The position numbers were made by a program, and so were the translations under genes. Positions 1-7,074 of a DNA stretch of 16,243 nucleotides are shown in pieces. The notes under the pieces are model-generated. The model was not told the origin of the DNA, ran no database searches, and worked only from the letters and a program-made list of their open reading frames with translations. Position 1 is the first letter of the stretch, and the number at the start of each line of letters is the position of its first letter. Origin of the DNA: Thermoleophilia bacterium (GTDB lineage: Bacteria > Actinomycetota > Thermoleophilia > Gaiellales > Gaiellaceae); the NCBI GenBank assembly GCA_025933895.1, contig JAICZB010000022.1, positions 1-16,243 on the forward strand, read 5' to 3'.

Positions 1-807
1 CGTCTGACCGCCGCGGCAGAGCGAATCGCCGAGACGGGCGAGCCGAGCGAGCGGGTGCCCGAGGGAGGACGCGACGAGCTCGCACGGCTGGGAGCGTCGT
101 TCAACACGATGCTGGCTTCGCTCGAGGAGTCGCTCGCGACGCAGCGGCGCTTCGTGGCCGACGCGTCACACGAGCTGCGCACGCCGCTGACGAGCTTGCA
201 GACGAACATCGACGTCCTGCGCGGGGCCGTCGAGCTTTCGCCGGACCAGCGGCGTAGGCTGCTCGACGACCTCCACCGCGAGTCGCAGGAGATGCGCGGG
301 CTCATCGCCGGGCTGCTCGAGCTCGCCCGCGGCGGTGCACAGGTAGAGAGGGCGGAGTTCCAGTTCGACGAGCTCGTGGAGGATGCGCTCGAGCGGGCCC
401 GCACCCGGTTCCCTGCGGTCTCGTGGCAGAACGACCGACTCGAGCCGACCGTCGTCGACGGCTATCGCGACCGGATGGAGCGCGCCGTCTGGAACCTGCT
501 CGAGAACGCGGGCAAGTGGAGCGGCGAGGGCGGCGCGGTCGAGGTGTCGCTCGCCGGCGGCGAGCTGCAGGTGCGCGACCACGGGCCGGGATTCGCCGAG
601 GAGGACCGGCCGCTCGTCTTCGATCGGTTCTACCGTTCCGCCGCGGCGCGGTCGATGCCCGGCGCCGGTCTCGGCCTGGCGATCGTCCGCGAGGTCGCGG
701 AGGCTCACGGCGGGACGGTCGAGGCGGAGAACGCCGGGGGCGGCGGAGCGCTCGTTCGGCTCAGCCTCGACGGAGCGGCTCGACCGGGCACCGGGGAAAA
801 CTCTTAA
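1..807 (+). CDS. Sensor histidine kinase, MprB-like (5' end outside the window)
   Basis: This is the cytoplasmic part of a membrane sensor kinase that autophosphorylates on histidine and passes the phosphate to a partner regulator, which probably lies left of the window. The frame is open from base 1, and 268 residues are visible. Residues 1 to about 45 are the end of a HAMP linker. The H-box SHELRTPLT has its histidine at visible residue 57. The N-box NLLENAGKWS starts at 165, followed by the RDHGPGF G1 box, the FDRFYR F box and the GAGLGLAIV G2 box at about 221. The run VFDRFYRSAAARSMPGAGLGLAIV closely resembles mycobacterial MprB, so an envelope-stress role is possible but inferred. The membrane and sensor parts are not visible. 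The gene ends in TAA, 21 nt from the stop of a converging kinase gene. Confidence 0.93.
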   Translation, partial: RLTAAAERIAETGEPSERVPEGGRDELARLGASFNTMLASLEESLATQRRFVADASHELRTPLTSLQTNIDVLRGAVELSPDQRRRLLDDLHRESQEMRGLIAGLLELARGGAQVERAEFQFDELVEDALERARTRFPAVSWQNDRLEPTVVDGYRDRMERAVWNLLENAGKWSGEGGAVEVSLAGGELQVRDHGPGFAEEDRPLVFDRFYRSAAARSMPGAGLGLAIVREVAEAHGGTVEAENAGGGGALVRLSLDGAARPGTGENS

Positions 808-818
808 CGCGTTCTTAG
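802..818 (+). promoter_or_regulatory. Direct repeat TCTTAA / TCTTAG, 11-nt period
   Basis: TCTTAA (802-807) and TCTTAG (813-818) are repeated in the same orientation one helical turn apart. This spacing is typical of binding sites for OmpR/PhoB-family regulators, including CTTAA-type boxes known from several bacteria. The site lies on the stop codon of the left kinase and in the short gap between two convergent genes, where no promoter is needed for a known gene. It may be a real regulator site, or a chance match. Confidence 0.3.
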
Positions 819-828
819 GTCGTTTTCA

Positions 829-2298
829 TTATTTCGTGGTTCGATTCGACTGCATCGAACCCCTCCCGGCTCGCCCGCTTCGGCGGGCCGCGGCCAGCCC
901 GGTCCGGCGTCTTCCCGGATCCCCTGCGGTGAAGGCGCCGGACTGAGCGGCTTGTGAAGGGGGCTGTGGGGAGGGAGCGCGCGGAAGCGAGATCCAGACG
1001 TCCGCGCCGCCCGACGGGCTGTTGCAGAGGCCGGCATCCCCGCCGTGCGCGCGCGCGACGAGCTCGACGATCGAAAGCCCGAGGCCGGAGCCGCCGCGAC
1101 CGCGGGCCTCGGCGGCGCGGCTGAAGCGGTCGAATGCGCGCCCCCGGAACTCGTCGGGAAAGCCCGAGCCGCCGTCTCTGACGTGGAGCTCGACGAATCC
1201 GTCCCGCTCCTCCGCGGTGAGCTCGACGGTGCCCTCGCCGTGGATCAGGGCGTTGTCCACGAGGTTCACGAGCGCCTGGCCGACGCGAAGCGGATCGGCG
1301 TCGACGAAGAGGTCCGTCGGCACGACGTGCAGATCGCGGCCGACCGAGCTCGAGCGGGCTGCGAAGCGAGTGGCGGTGTCGGCGAGCAGGTCGGCGGCAG
1401 CCACGAGCTCGCTTCGGATCGGCAGCAAGCCCTGGTCGGCGCGCGCGATCAGCAGCAGGTCGTCCGCGAGCCGCGACAGCCGCTGGGTCTCCTCGGCGGC
1501 GGAGTGCAGCGCGCTTTCGAGCTCGTCGCGCGTACGCGGACGGCGGAGAGCGAGGTCGAGCTCGGTGCGGAGCAGCGCGAGCGGCGTCCGGAGCTCGTGA
1601 CTCGCATCCGCGACGAACCGGCGCTCGTGCTCGACGGCCGCCTGCAGGCGAGCGAGCATGTCGTTCAGCGTCACCGCGAGCCGCGACACCTCGTCCCCGG
1701 TTGGAGGCACCGGGAGCTCGCTTGGTTCGCTCGGAGTTACCGCCTCCGCGCGCCGGCGCAGGTCCTCGACCGGCCGCAGCGCGCCGGCCGCGAGCGCGTA
1801 GCCGCCGAGCGAGGCCGCGAGGAGGGCGAGCGGCAGGAAGATGAGGAGCTCGTGACGCAGGTGGTCGAGCGACTCGTCCCGCGGTTCCAGCGAGCGGGCG
1901 AGCACGGCGACGCTGCTCCGCGAGGCTGCCGGGTACACGAGCACCCGCCACGCTCCCCGTCGTCCCGGCAACTGCTCGGTCAGCCGGACGCGCCGGCCGG
2001 CGAACGCCTCGGCCAGCACGCGCCGGTTGACGAGCGGCGCCATCTGCGGCTGGGAGTGCCGCAGCCCGCCGCCCGGCCCGAACAGCTGGGCGAACGTCGG
2101 GCCGCTGCCCGTGTCGACGTCGACGTTTCCTCCCGTGCCGATCGCCTCTCGCGCCTGCCCGACGAGGGTCTGGTCGACGGTTACGAGCAGCTCGTTCGCG
2201 ACGCGCCGGTAGACGAAGAGCCCGACCGCTGCGAGCACGACGGCCATCGCCACTGCGAAGCCGAGCGTGAGGCGCACGCGGATCGGAAGCCGGCTCAC
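829..2298 (-). CDS. Two-component sensor histidine kinase (complete)
   Basis: This is a 489-residue membrane kinase and the likely partner of the regulator gene just upstream. The GTG start at 2298 overlaps the regulator's stop by 4 nt (GTGA) and puts a membrane anchor at the N-terminus; the open frame continues upstream to 2547 only as a shadow of the regulator gene. Segments are TM1 at about 9-30, an extracytoplasmic sensor loop at about 31-150, TM2 at about 151-174 and HAMP at about 175-226. The H-box DASHELRTPL has histidine 234. The N-box is NLVDNALIHGEG (about 345), followed by RDGGSGF, FDRFSR and GGSGLGLSIV (about 402). The ATPase domain ends near residue 440 (ISLPRA). The last 49 residues are a proline/glycine/arginine-rich tail encoded by palindromic DNA, which is odd and may not be functional. 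The signal sensed is unknown. Confidence 0.92.
   Translation of the reverse strand: MSRLPIRVRLTLGFAVAMAVVLAAVGLFVYRRVANELLVTVDQTLVGQAREAIGTGGNVDVDTGSGPTFAQLFGPGGGLRHSQPQMAPLVNRRVLAEAFAGRRVRLTEQLPGRRGAWRVLVYPAASRSSVAVLARSLEPRDESLDHLRHELLIFLPLALLAASLGGYALAAGALRPVEDLRRRAEAVTPSEPSELPVPPTGDEVSRLAVTLNDMLARLQAAVEHERRFVADASHELRTPLALLRTELDLALRRPRTRDELESALHSAAEETQRLSRLADDLLLIARADQGLLPIRSELVAAADLLADTATRFAARSSSVGRDLHVVPTDLFVDADPLRVGQALVNLVDNALIHGEGTVELTAEERDGFVELHVRDGGSGFPDEFRGRAFDRFSRAAEARGRGGSGLGLSIVELVARAHGGDAGLCNSPSGGADVWISLPRAPSPQPPSQAAQSGAFTAGDPGRRRTGLAAARRSGRAGRGSMQSNRTTK
873..888. repeat. Small perfect hairpin, 6-bp stem with TTCG loop
   Basis: GCCCGC (873-878), loop TTCG (879-882) and GCGGGC (883-888) form a perfect stem with a loop of the stable UUCG class on the + strand. 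It lies within the tail of the minus-strand kinase gene, next to a larger stem-loop. No T-tract follows on either strand, so it is not a typical intrinsic terminator. Confidence 0.4.
900..945. terminator. Large stem-loop between convergent kinase genes, possible terminator
   Basis: Bases 900-914 pair with 931-945 to give a 15-bp stem with two G-T wobbles. Its core GTCCGGCG (902-909) and CGCCGGAC (936-943) is perfect. CCG (915-917) can further pair with CGG (927-929). The hairpin is 92 nt after the stop of the plus-strand kinase, but inside the tail of the minus-strand kinase. It could end transcription from the left gene. No T-tract follows on either strand, so Rho-independent termination is uncertain; an mRNA-stabilising or repetitive element is an alternative. 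Confidence 0.35.
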
Positions 2299-2969
2299 GG
2301 CTCCGCACGCAGCCGGTAGCCGACACCGCGGACGGTCTCGATCGACTCGCGTCCGAAGGGGCGGTCGATCTTCTCCCGCAGGTAGCGGACGTACACGTCG
2401 ACGACGTTCGACCGGCTCTCGAAGGAGATGTCCCAGGCGCCGTCGAGCAGCTGGGTGCGGCTGAGCGTCTGACCGGGCCGGCGCATGAACAGGGCGAGCA
2501 TCGCGAACTCCTTCGCGGACAGGTCGAGCTCCCGATCGCCGCGCCACGCCCGATGGGCGGCCGGATCGAGGCGGAGATCGCCGACCTCGAGCACAGGGGG
2601 CCGCTCGACCGGCGCGCGGCGGGTGAGCGCGCGGATCCGCGCCAGGAGCTCCTCGAACGCGAAGGGTTTCGTGAGGTAGTCGTCGGCGCCCGCGTCGAGC
2701 CCGCCGACCCGGTCGTCGACGGCATCGCGCGCAGTCAGCATCAACACGGGCGTCCAGACGCCGTCGCGGCGCAGGCGGCGGCAGATCTCGAACCCGTCGG
2801 CGCCGGGCAGCATCACGTCGAGGAGAATCGCGTCGTACTCGACTGCACGGGCCATCCAGAGCGCCTCCTCGCCGCGATCCGCGACGTCGGCCGCGTACCC
2901 CTCCTCGCGCAATCCACGGCCGAGCAGCTCCCCGAGCTTCTTCTCGTCCTCGACGACCAAGACGCGCAT
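2295..2969 (-). CDS. OmpR-family two-component response regulator
   Basis: A 224-residue DNA-binding regulator of normal family length. The receiver domain (1 to about 117) has the acidic pair E7/D8 (VVEDE), phosphoacceptor D51 (ILLDVMLPG), T79 (MLTA) and K101 (LTKPF). A winged-helix domain (about 128-222) follows, with SAKEFAMLALFM and the SRSNVVDVYVRYLREKID recognition region, ending ETVRGVGYRLR. The ATG at 2969 starts exactly at the receiver's first strand. It overlaps the kinase gene by 4 nt, so the two are co-translated partners. It lies 45 nt after treY on the same strand, so read-through from the trehalose operon is possible, although candidate promoter elements lie in the gap. Whether it controls the upstream sugar genes is unknown. 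Confidence 0.95.
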   Translation of the reverse strand: MRVLVVEDEKKLGELLGRGLREEGYAADVADRGEEALWMARAVEYDAILLDVMLPGADGFEICRRLRRDGVWTPVLMLTARDAVDDRVGGLDAGADDYLTKPFAFEELLARIRALTRRAPVERPPVLEVGDLRLDPAAHRAWRGDRELDLSAKEFAMLALFMRRPGQTLSRTQLLDGAWDISFESRSNVVDVYVRYLREKIDRPFGRESIETVRGVGYRLRAEP

Positions 2970-3014
2970 CGCCTAGCCATTGTCGCGCTACGCGTGAGAC
3001 AGGGATGAGCGGGG
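2970..3014 (-). promoter_or_regulatory. Candidate autoregulated promoter of the two-component pair
   Basis: Reading the minus strand, CTCA at 3009-3006 is repeated at 2998-2995, an 11-nt period, within CTCATCCCTGTCTCAC. GACAAT at 2984-2979 could be a -10 hexamer, with no good -35 box, as expected if an activator binds the repeats. CTC(A)-type direct repeats resemble what I recall for actinobacterial MprA sites. Transcription would start only a few bases before the ATG. The evidence is by eye only. Confidence 0.35.
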
Positions 3015-4952
3015 TCAGCCGAGGAGGCTCAGCTCCTGGTCGTACTCGGGCAGGAGGTCGTGGTCGCCGCCGTCCGCGCTGTCCCCGGCGCGGAGCGGGA
3101 CGACGACGCGGACCGCGCCGCCGCGGACGAAGCCGACACGGTCCGGGCCGAGGTCGAGCGGCTCGTACGCGCCGGCGAAGGCCTGCGGATGCTCCGCGCG
3201 GAGGTGCAGCACGCGGCGGATGAGGTGCGCCTTCATCGTCCGTCGGGTCGGAGCCGTTTCACGCAGCGCGGACGCATGGGCCTGCCAGTCGACGGGCCGG
3301 CGGTTGTCGGGATCCACGAGGTTGAGCGACCAGAGCGCGTCGCCCTGGTAGAGATCGGGCAGGCCCGGGCTCGTCAGGCGGAGGAGCAGCGCACCGAGCG
3401 ACGCGTGCTCGCCGGCCCGGGCAACGCGCGCTGCGAACGGCTCGAAGTCGTCGAGGAACTCCTGGTTCGCGTAAAGGCCGCGCACGAATGCCTTCACCCG
3501 CTGCTCATGGGCCTCGTCCGGATCGAGCCAGCTGGTCGTCCGCTTGGCCTCGCGCAGCGCCTTCTCGAGATAGAGCTCGAGCCGGCCGGGGACGATCGGC
3601 CAGGCTCCGACGAGCGTCTGCCAGAGGAGGTATTCCTCGTTCGGGTCGTCGAGACCGCCGGTGAACGTGTGCCAGCGGCGGACACGCTCGGCCCATTCGT
3701 CGTGGAGCGCCGCGATCGACCCGATGCGGGCGCGAACGTCGCCGGCCCGTTTCGTGTCGTGCGTCTGCGACGCGAGAAGCGCGTGCGGATGGCGCTCGAG
3801 CCGCTCGAGCGCGGCGCGGTGGAACTCTTCGGGTGAGAGCGAGAAACGGCCGGGATTGCCGCCGACCTCGTTCAGCGCCGTGAGCCGGAGCCAGCGGTAG
3901 AACGCGGTGTCCTCGACACCCTTCGCCATCACCGCGCCGGTCGTCTGCTGCCAGCGGACGACGAACTCGTCGCGTGCCGGAGTCCGCTCGCCTTCGAGCA
4001 GGAGCACCGCGCGGAGGTCGTCCGGGAGTGCCTCGACCGCGCGGCGGTCCTCCTCGCTGACGTGATCCGCCTGGGGCTCGACGTACGTCCGGTAGACGTG
4101 GAGAGCCGCGGCGGCCTCCTCCAGCCCGTCGAGCGGACAGAGGCCGAGGAGCCGCTCGAACTCCTGGGCGAACGTCGTCCGCGCCACCTCGAGCTTCGCT
4201 TCGTGCGCCACCTCCGCGAACGGCCGTCGCTCGCCGGTCAGCTCCGCGTACAACCCGGTCAGCGGCGCCTCGCCGGCCGGATCGACGAAGAGCGCGGTCG
4301 CGTCGTTCGCAAACTCGTACCCGGTGGTGCCCTCCACCGGCCAGTCCGCGCGCAGCGACTCGCCCGGCTCGAGGATCTTCTCCACCCAGATCCGCTCCAC
4401 GCCGCTCTCGCAGAGCCGCTCGAGGTACTCGCGCGGATTGGCGAGGCCGTCCGGATGGTCGATGCGAAGGCCGTCCACCAGCCCGTCGGCGACGAGCTCG
4501 AGCGTCTTCGCGTGTGTCTCGGCGAAGACGTCCGGATCCTCGGCGCGCACGCCTGCGAGCTCCCCGATGTCGAAGAAGCGCCGGTACCAGCCGCTCGCCG
4601 GGTCCCAGTCGAAGAACCGCGCGCGGAGCTCCGGATCGCGCCATAGGCGGTTCTCCTCCTCGGACGCGGCCATGTGGTTCGGCACGACGTCGAGGATCGT
4701 GCCGAGACCCGCCGCGTGTACCGCCTCGCACAGCTCGCGCAGCTCCTCCTCGCCGCCGAGCTCGCCGGACACGCGCGTCGGGTCGGCGACGTCGTAGCCG
4801 TGCGTCGAGCCCGATCGCGCCTGCAGCACCGGCGACAGGTAGAGGTGCGAGACGCCGAGGTCGCGGAGGTACGGGAGCACGACCTCGCGCACGCGCCGGA
4901 AGCCGAGATCCGGCGTGAGCTGGACGCGATACGTGCAACGAAAATCGGCCAC
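3015..4952 (-). CDS. treY: Malto-oligosyltrehalose synthase (TreY, GH13)
   Basis: This cytosolic enzyme turns the reducing-end alpha-1,4 link of a maltodextrin into an alpha,alpha-1,1 link, giving a maltooligosyl-trehalose for TreZ. The N-terminus TYRVQLTPDLGF, then YLSPVLQARSGSTHGYDV and VPNHMA (91-95), are hallmarks of the family. The nucleophile is D165 (GLRIDHPDGL), the acid/base E191 (WVEKIL) and the third acidic residue is in SQTHDTKR. SPGLPDLYQGDALWSLNLVDPDNRRPVD is also characteristic. At 645 residues it is shorter than the roughly 700-830 I expect, with all catalytic motifs present. The GTG start at 4952 has no clear ribosome site and lies 28 nt after glgX; it fits the usual N-terminus of the family. 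It is the last sugar gene of the operon. Confidence 0.95.
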   Translation of the reverse strand: MADFRCTYRVQLTPDLGFRRVREVVLPYLRDLGVSHLYLSPVLQARSGSTHGYDVADPTRVSGELGGEEELRELCEAVHAAGLGTILDVVPNHMAASEEENRLWRDPELRARFFDWDPASGWYRRFFDIGELAGVRAEDPDVFAETHAKTLELVADGLVDGLRIDHPDGLANPREYLERLCESGVERIWVEKILEPGESLRADWPVEGTTGYEFANDATALFVDPAGEAPLTGLYAELTGERRPFAEVAHEAKLEVARTTFAQEFERLLGLCPLDGLEEAAAALHVYRTYVEPQADHVSEEDRRAVEALPDDLRAVLLLEGERTPARDEFVVRWQQTTGAVMAKGVEDTAFYRWLRLTALNEVGGNPGRFSLSPEEFHRAALERLERHPHALLASQTHDTKRAGDVRARIGSIAALHDEWAERVRRWHTFTGGLDDPNEEYLLWQTLVGAWPIVPGRLELYLEKALREAKRTTSWLDPDEAHEQRVKAFVRGLYANQEFLDDFEPFAARVARAGEHASLGALLLRLTSPGLPDLYQGDALWSLNLVDPDNRRPVDWQAHASALRETAPTRRTMKAHLIRRVLHLRAEHPQAFAGAYEPLDLGPDRVGFVRGGAVRVVVPLRAGDSADGGDHDLLPEYDQELSLLG

Positions 4953-4980
4953 GAACGCCGTGCTTACCCGTGCGGGGCTT

Positions 4981-7074
4981 TCAGACTCGCCGCAGCAACA
5001 TGAGGGAGTGCTCCTGCACCGCGACGAGCGCCCGCGCGCCGAGCGGCTCGTCCGGCGCCTCGCCGGTTGCCAGCTCGACCTGCCAGCGCGTGCCGAAGCG
5101 GCGTGTCGGCAACGTGAAGACGACCGGCTCGGAGTGCGCGTTGAAGGCGACCAGGAACGAGTCGCCGTAGAGCGACTCGCCGTGCGGCGTCCGCTCGCGG
5201 ATCTCGCGGCCGTTGAGGAACACGCCCAGCGTCCGGGTGTCGGGATTCGTCCACTCGCGCTGCGTCATCCGGCGCCCATCGGGCCGGAACCACCACGTGT
5301 CCGGCAGCCCGCTCTCGCCCGCCTTGCCGGTCAGGAACGAGGTTCGCCGGAAGACCGGATGCTCGCGTCGCAGCGTGATCACCCGGCGCGCGAATTCGAG
5401 CAGCTCGGCGTCCGCGGCCTCCCAGTCGAACCACGAGATCTCGTTGTCCTGGCACCACGCGTTGTTGTTGCCGGCCTGCGTCCGGCCGAGCTCGTCGCCG
5501 CCGAGCAGCATCGGCACGCCCTGCGAGAGGAGCAGCGTCGTGAGGAAGTTCCGCTGCTGCCGTGCCCGCAACGCGAGCACGGCGGGATCGTCGGTCGGTC
5601 CCTCGGCCCCGAGATTCCACGAGCGGTTGTCGTCGGTGCCGTCGCGGTTGTCCTCGCCGTTCGCCTCGTTGTGCTTGCCGTTGTACGAGACGAGGTCGTG
5701 CAGCGTGAACCCGTCGTGGGCCGTGACGAAGTTGATCGAGGCGAACGGGTCGCGGCCGTCCTCGCCGTACAGGTCGGAGGAGCCGGTGAAGCGCTGCGCA
5801 AAATCGCCGACATTCGCCTGCCCGCGCCAGAAGTCCCGCACGGTGTCGCGGTACTTCCCGTTCCACTCGGCCCAGAGCACCGGGAAGTTGCCGACCTGGT
5901 AGCCGCCGGGCCCGACGTCCCATGGCTCCGCGATCAGCTTCACCTGGGAGAGGACCGGGTCCTGGTGGATCGTGTCGAAGAAGGCCGAGAGCCGGTCGAC
6001 GTCGTAGAACTCCCGCGCCAGCGCCGAGGCGAGGTCGAAGCGGAAGCCGTCGACGTGGCACTCGAGCACCCAGTAGCGGAGCGAGTCCATGATCAGCCGC
6101 AGCACCGACGGGTGCACCGGATTCAGCGAGTTGCCGGTGCCCGTGAAGTCCATGTAGAAGCGCGGGTTGTCCGGCATCAGCCGGTAGTAGCTGCTGTTGT
6201 CGAGCCCCCGGAAGGCGAGCATCGGCCCGAGGTGGTTGCCCTCCGCGGTGTGGTTGTAGACGACGTCGAGGATCACCTCGATGCCCGCCCCGTGCAGCGC
6301 CTTCACCATCCCCTTGAACTCGCGCACCTGCTCGCCGGAGGTGCCCGTCGCGGCGTACAGCGCATGTGGCGCGAGGTAGCCGATGGACGAGTAGCCCCAG
6401 TAGTTCGACAGCCCGCGGTCGTGCAGGAAACCCTCGTCGGCGATGTGGTGGATCGGGAGCAGCTCGACCGCGGTGACGCCGAGGTCGCGGAAGTACGCGA
6501 GCGCCGGTTCCGAGGCGAGTCCCGCGTACGTGCCGCGCAGGTCGTCGCGGACCTCGGGATGCCGCCGGGTGAAGCCCTTCACGTGCACCTCGTAGATGAC
6601 GGTGTCGTTCCAGTCGGTGGCCGGCGGTCGGTCGTCCTCCCAGTCGAAGGCGGTGTCGACCACGACGCTCTTCGGGATCGCGTCGGCGTCGTCCTCGTCG
6701 TCGAGCTCGAGATCCGCGTCCTCGGCCGGGCTGGGCACGTACGGGAGGACGTTGGCCCGATCCCACAGCACCGGCCCCTCGATCGCCTTCGCGTAGGGGT
6801 CGATCAGGAGCTTGTTCGGGTTGAAGCGCCGGCCGGTCGCCGGGTCGTAAGGACCGTGCGCCCGGAGGCCGTACCGCCGGCCGGGGCCGACGCCGGGGAG
6901 ATAGCAGTGCCAGTTGTGACCCGTCACGTCGGAGAACTCGACCCGCGTCTCGCGGTCTCCGTCGAAGAGACAGAGCTCGAGCCGCTCGGCGTCCTCCGAG
7001 AAGATCGAGAAGTTCGTCCCCTCGCCGTCCCACGTCGCACCGAGCGGGAACGGCCGTCCAGGCCAGACCTCCAT
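4981..7074 (-). CDS. glgX: Glycogen debranching enzyme (GlgX/TreX, GH13)
   Basis: This cytosolic isoamylase-type enzyme hydrolyses alpha-1,6 branches of glycogen and so supplies linear chains to TreY. The protein has 697 residues, the usual size. An N-terminal CBM48 starts at PFPLGATWDGEGTNFSIFS (9-26). The linker is acidic (about 118-132), followed by YEVHVKGFT (161-169) and VVYNHT (271-276). The nucleophile is D347 (DGFRFDLAS), the acid/base E383 (LIAEPWDVG) and the third acidic residue D454 (VTAHDGFTL). NEANGEDNRDGTDDNRSWN and the GGDELGRTQ/GNNNAWCQDNE signatures complete the match. ATG 7074 shares its A with the TGA of treZ (TGATG), which suggests coupled translation. Lying between treZ and treY, it plays the role called TreX in TreXYZ clusters. 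Confidence 0.96.
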   Translation of the reverse strand: MEVWPGRPFPLGATWDGEGTNFSIFSEDAERLELCLFDGDRETRVEFSDVTGHNWHCYLPGVGPGRRYGLRAHGPYDPATGRRFNPNKLLIDPYAKAIEGPVLWDRANVLPYVPSPAEDADLELDDEDDADAIPKSVVVDTAFDWEDDRPPATDWNDTVIYEVHVKGFTRRHPEVRDDLRGTYAGLASEPALAYFRDLGVTAVELLPIHHIADEGFLHDRGLSNYWGYSSIGYLAPHALYAATGTSGEQVREFKGMVKALHGAGIEVILDVVYNHTAEGNHLGPMLAFRGLDNSSYYRLMPDNPRFYMDFTGTGNSLNPVHPSVLRLIMDSLRYWVLECHVDGFRFDLASALAREFYDVDRLSAFFDTIHQDPVLSQVKLIAEPWDVGPGGYQVGNFPVLWAEWNGKYRDTVRDFWRGQANVGDFAQRFTGSSDLYGEDGRDPFASINFVTAHDGFTLHDLVSYNGKHNEANGEDNRDGTDDNRSWNLGAEGPTDDPAVLALRARQQRNFLTTLLLSQGVPMLLGGDELGRTQAGNNNAWCQDNEISWFDWEAADAELLEFARRVITLRREHPVFRRTSFLTGKAGESGLPDTWWFRPDGRRMTQREWTNPDTRTLGVFLNGREIRERTPHGESLYGDSFLVAFNAHSEPVVFTLPTRRFGTRWQVELATGEAPDEPLGARALVAVQEHSLMLLRRV

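Noticed and set aside
1045..2319. Plus-strand open frame of 424 codons
   Set aside because: It is antisense to the complete kinase gene, which has all histidine kinase motifs; the antisense product has none.
6700..6735. Acidic stretch in GlgX (D/E-rich, residues about 118-132) as an unusual insert
   Set aside because: Many GlgX proteins have an acidic linker at this place before the PKSVVVD motif, so it is ordinary.
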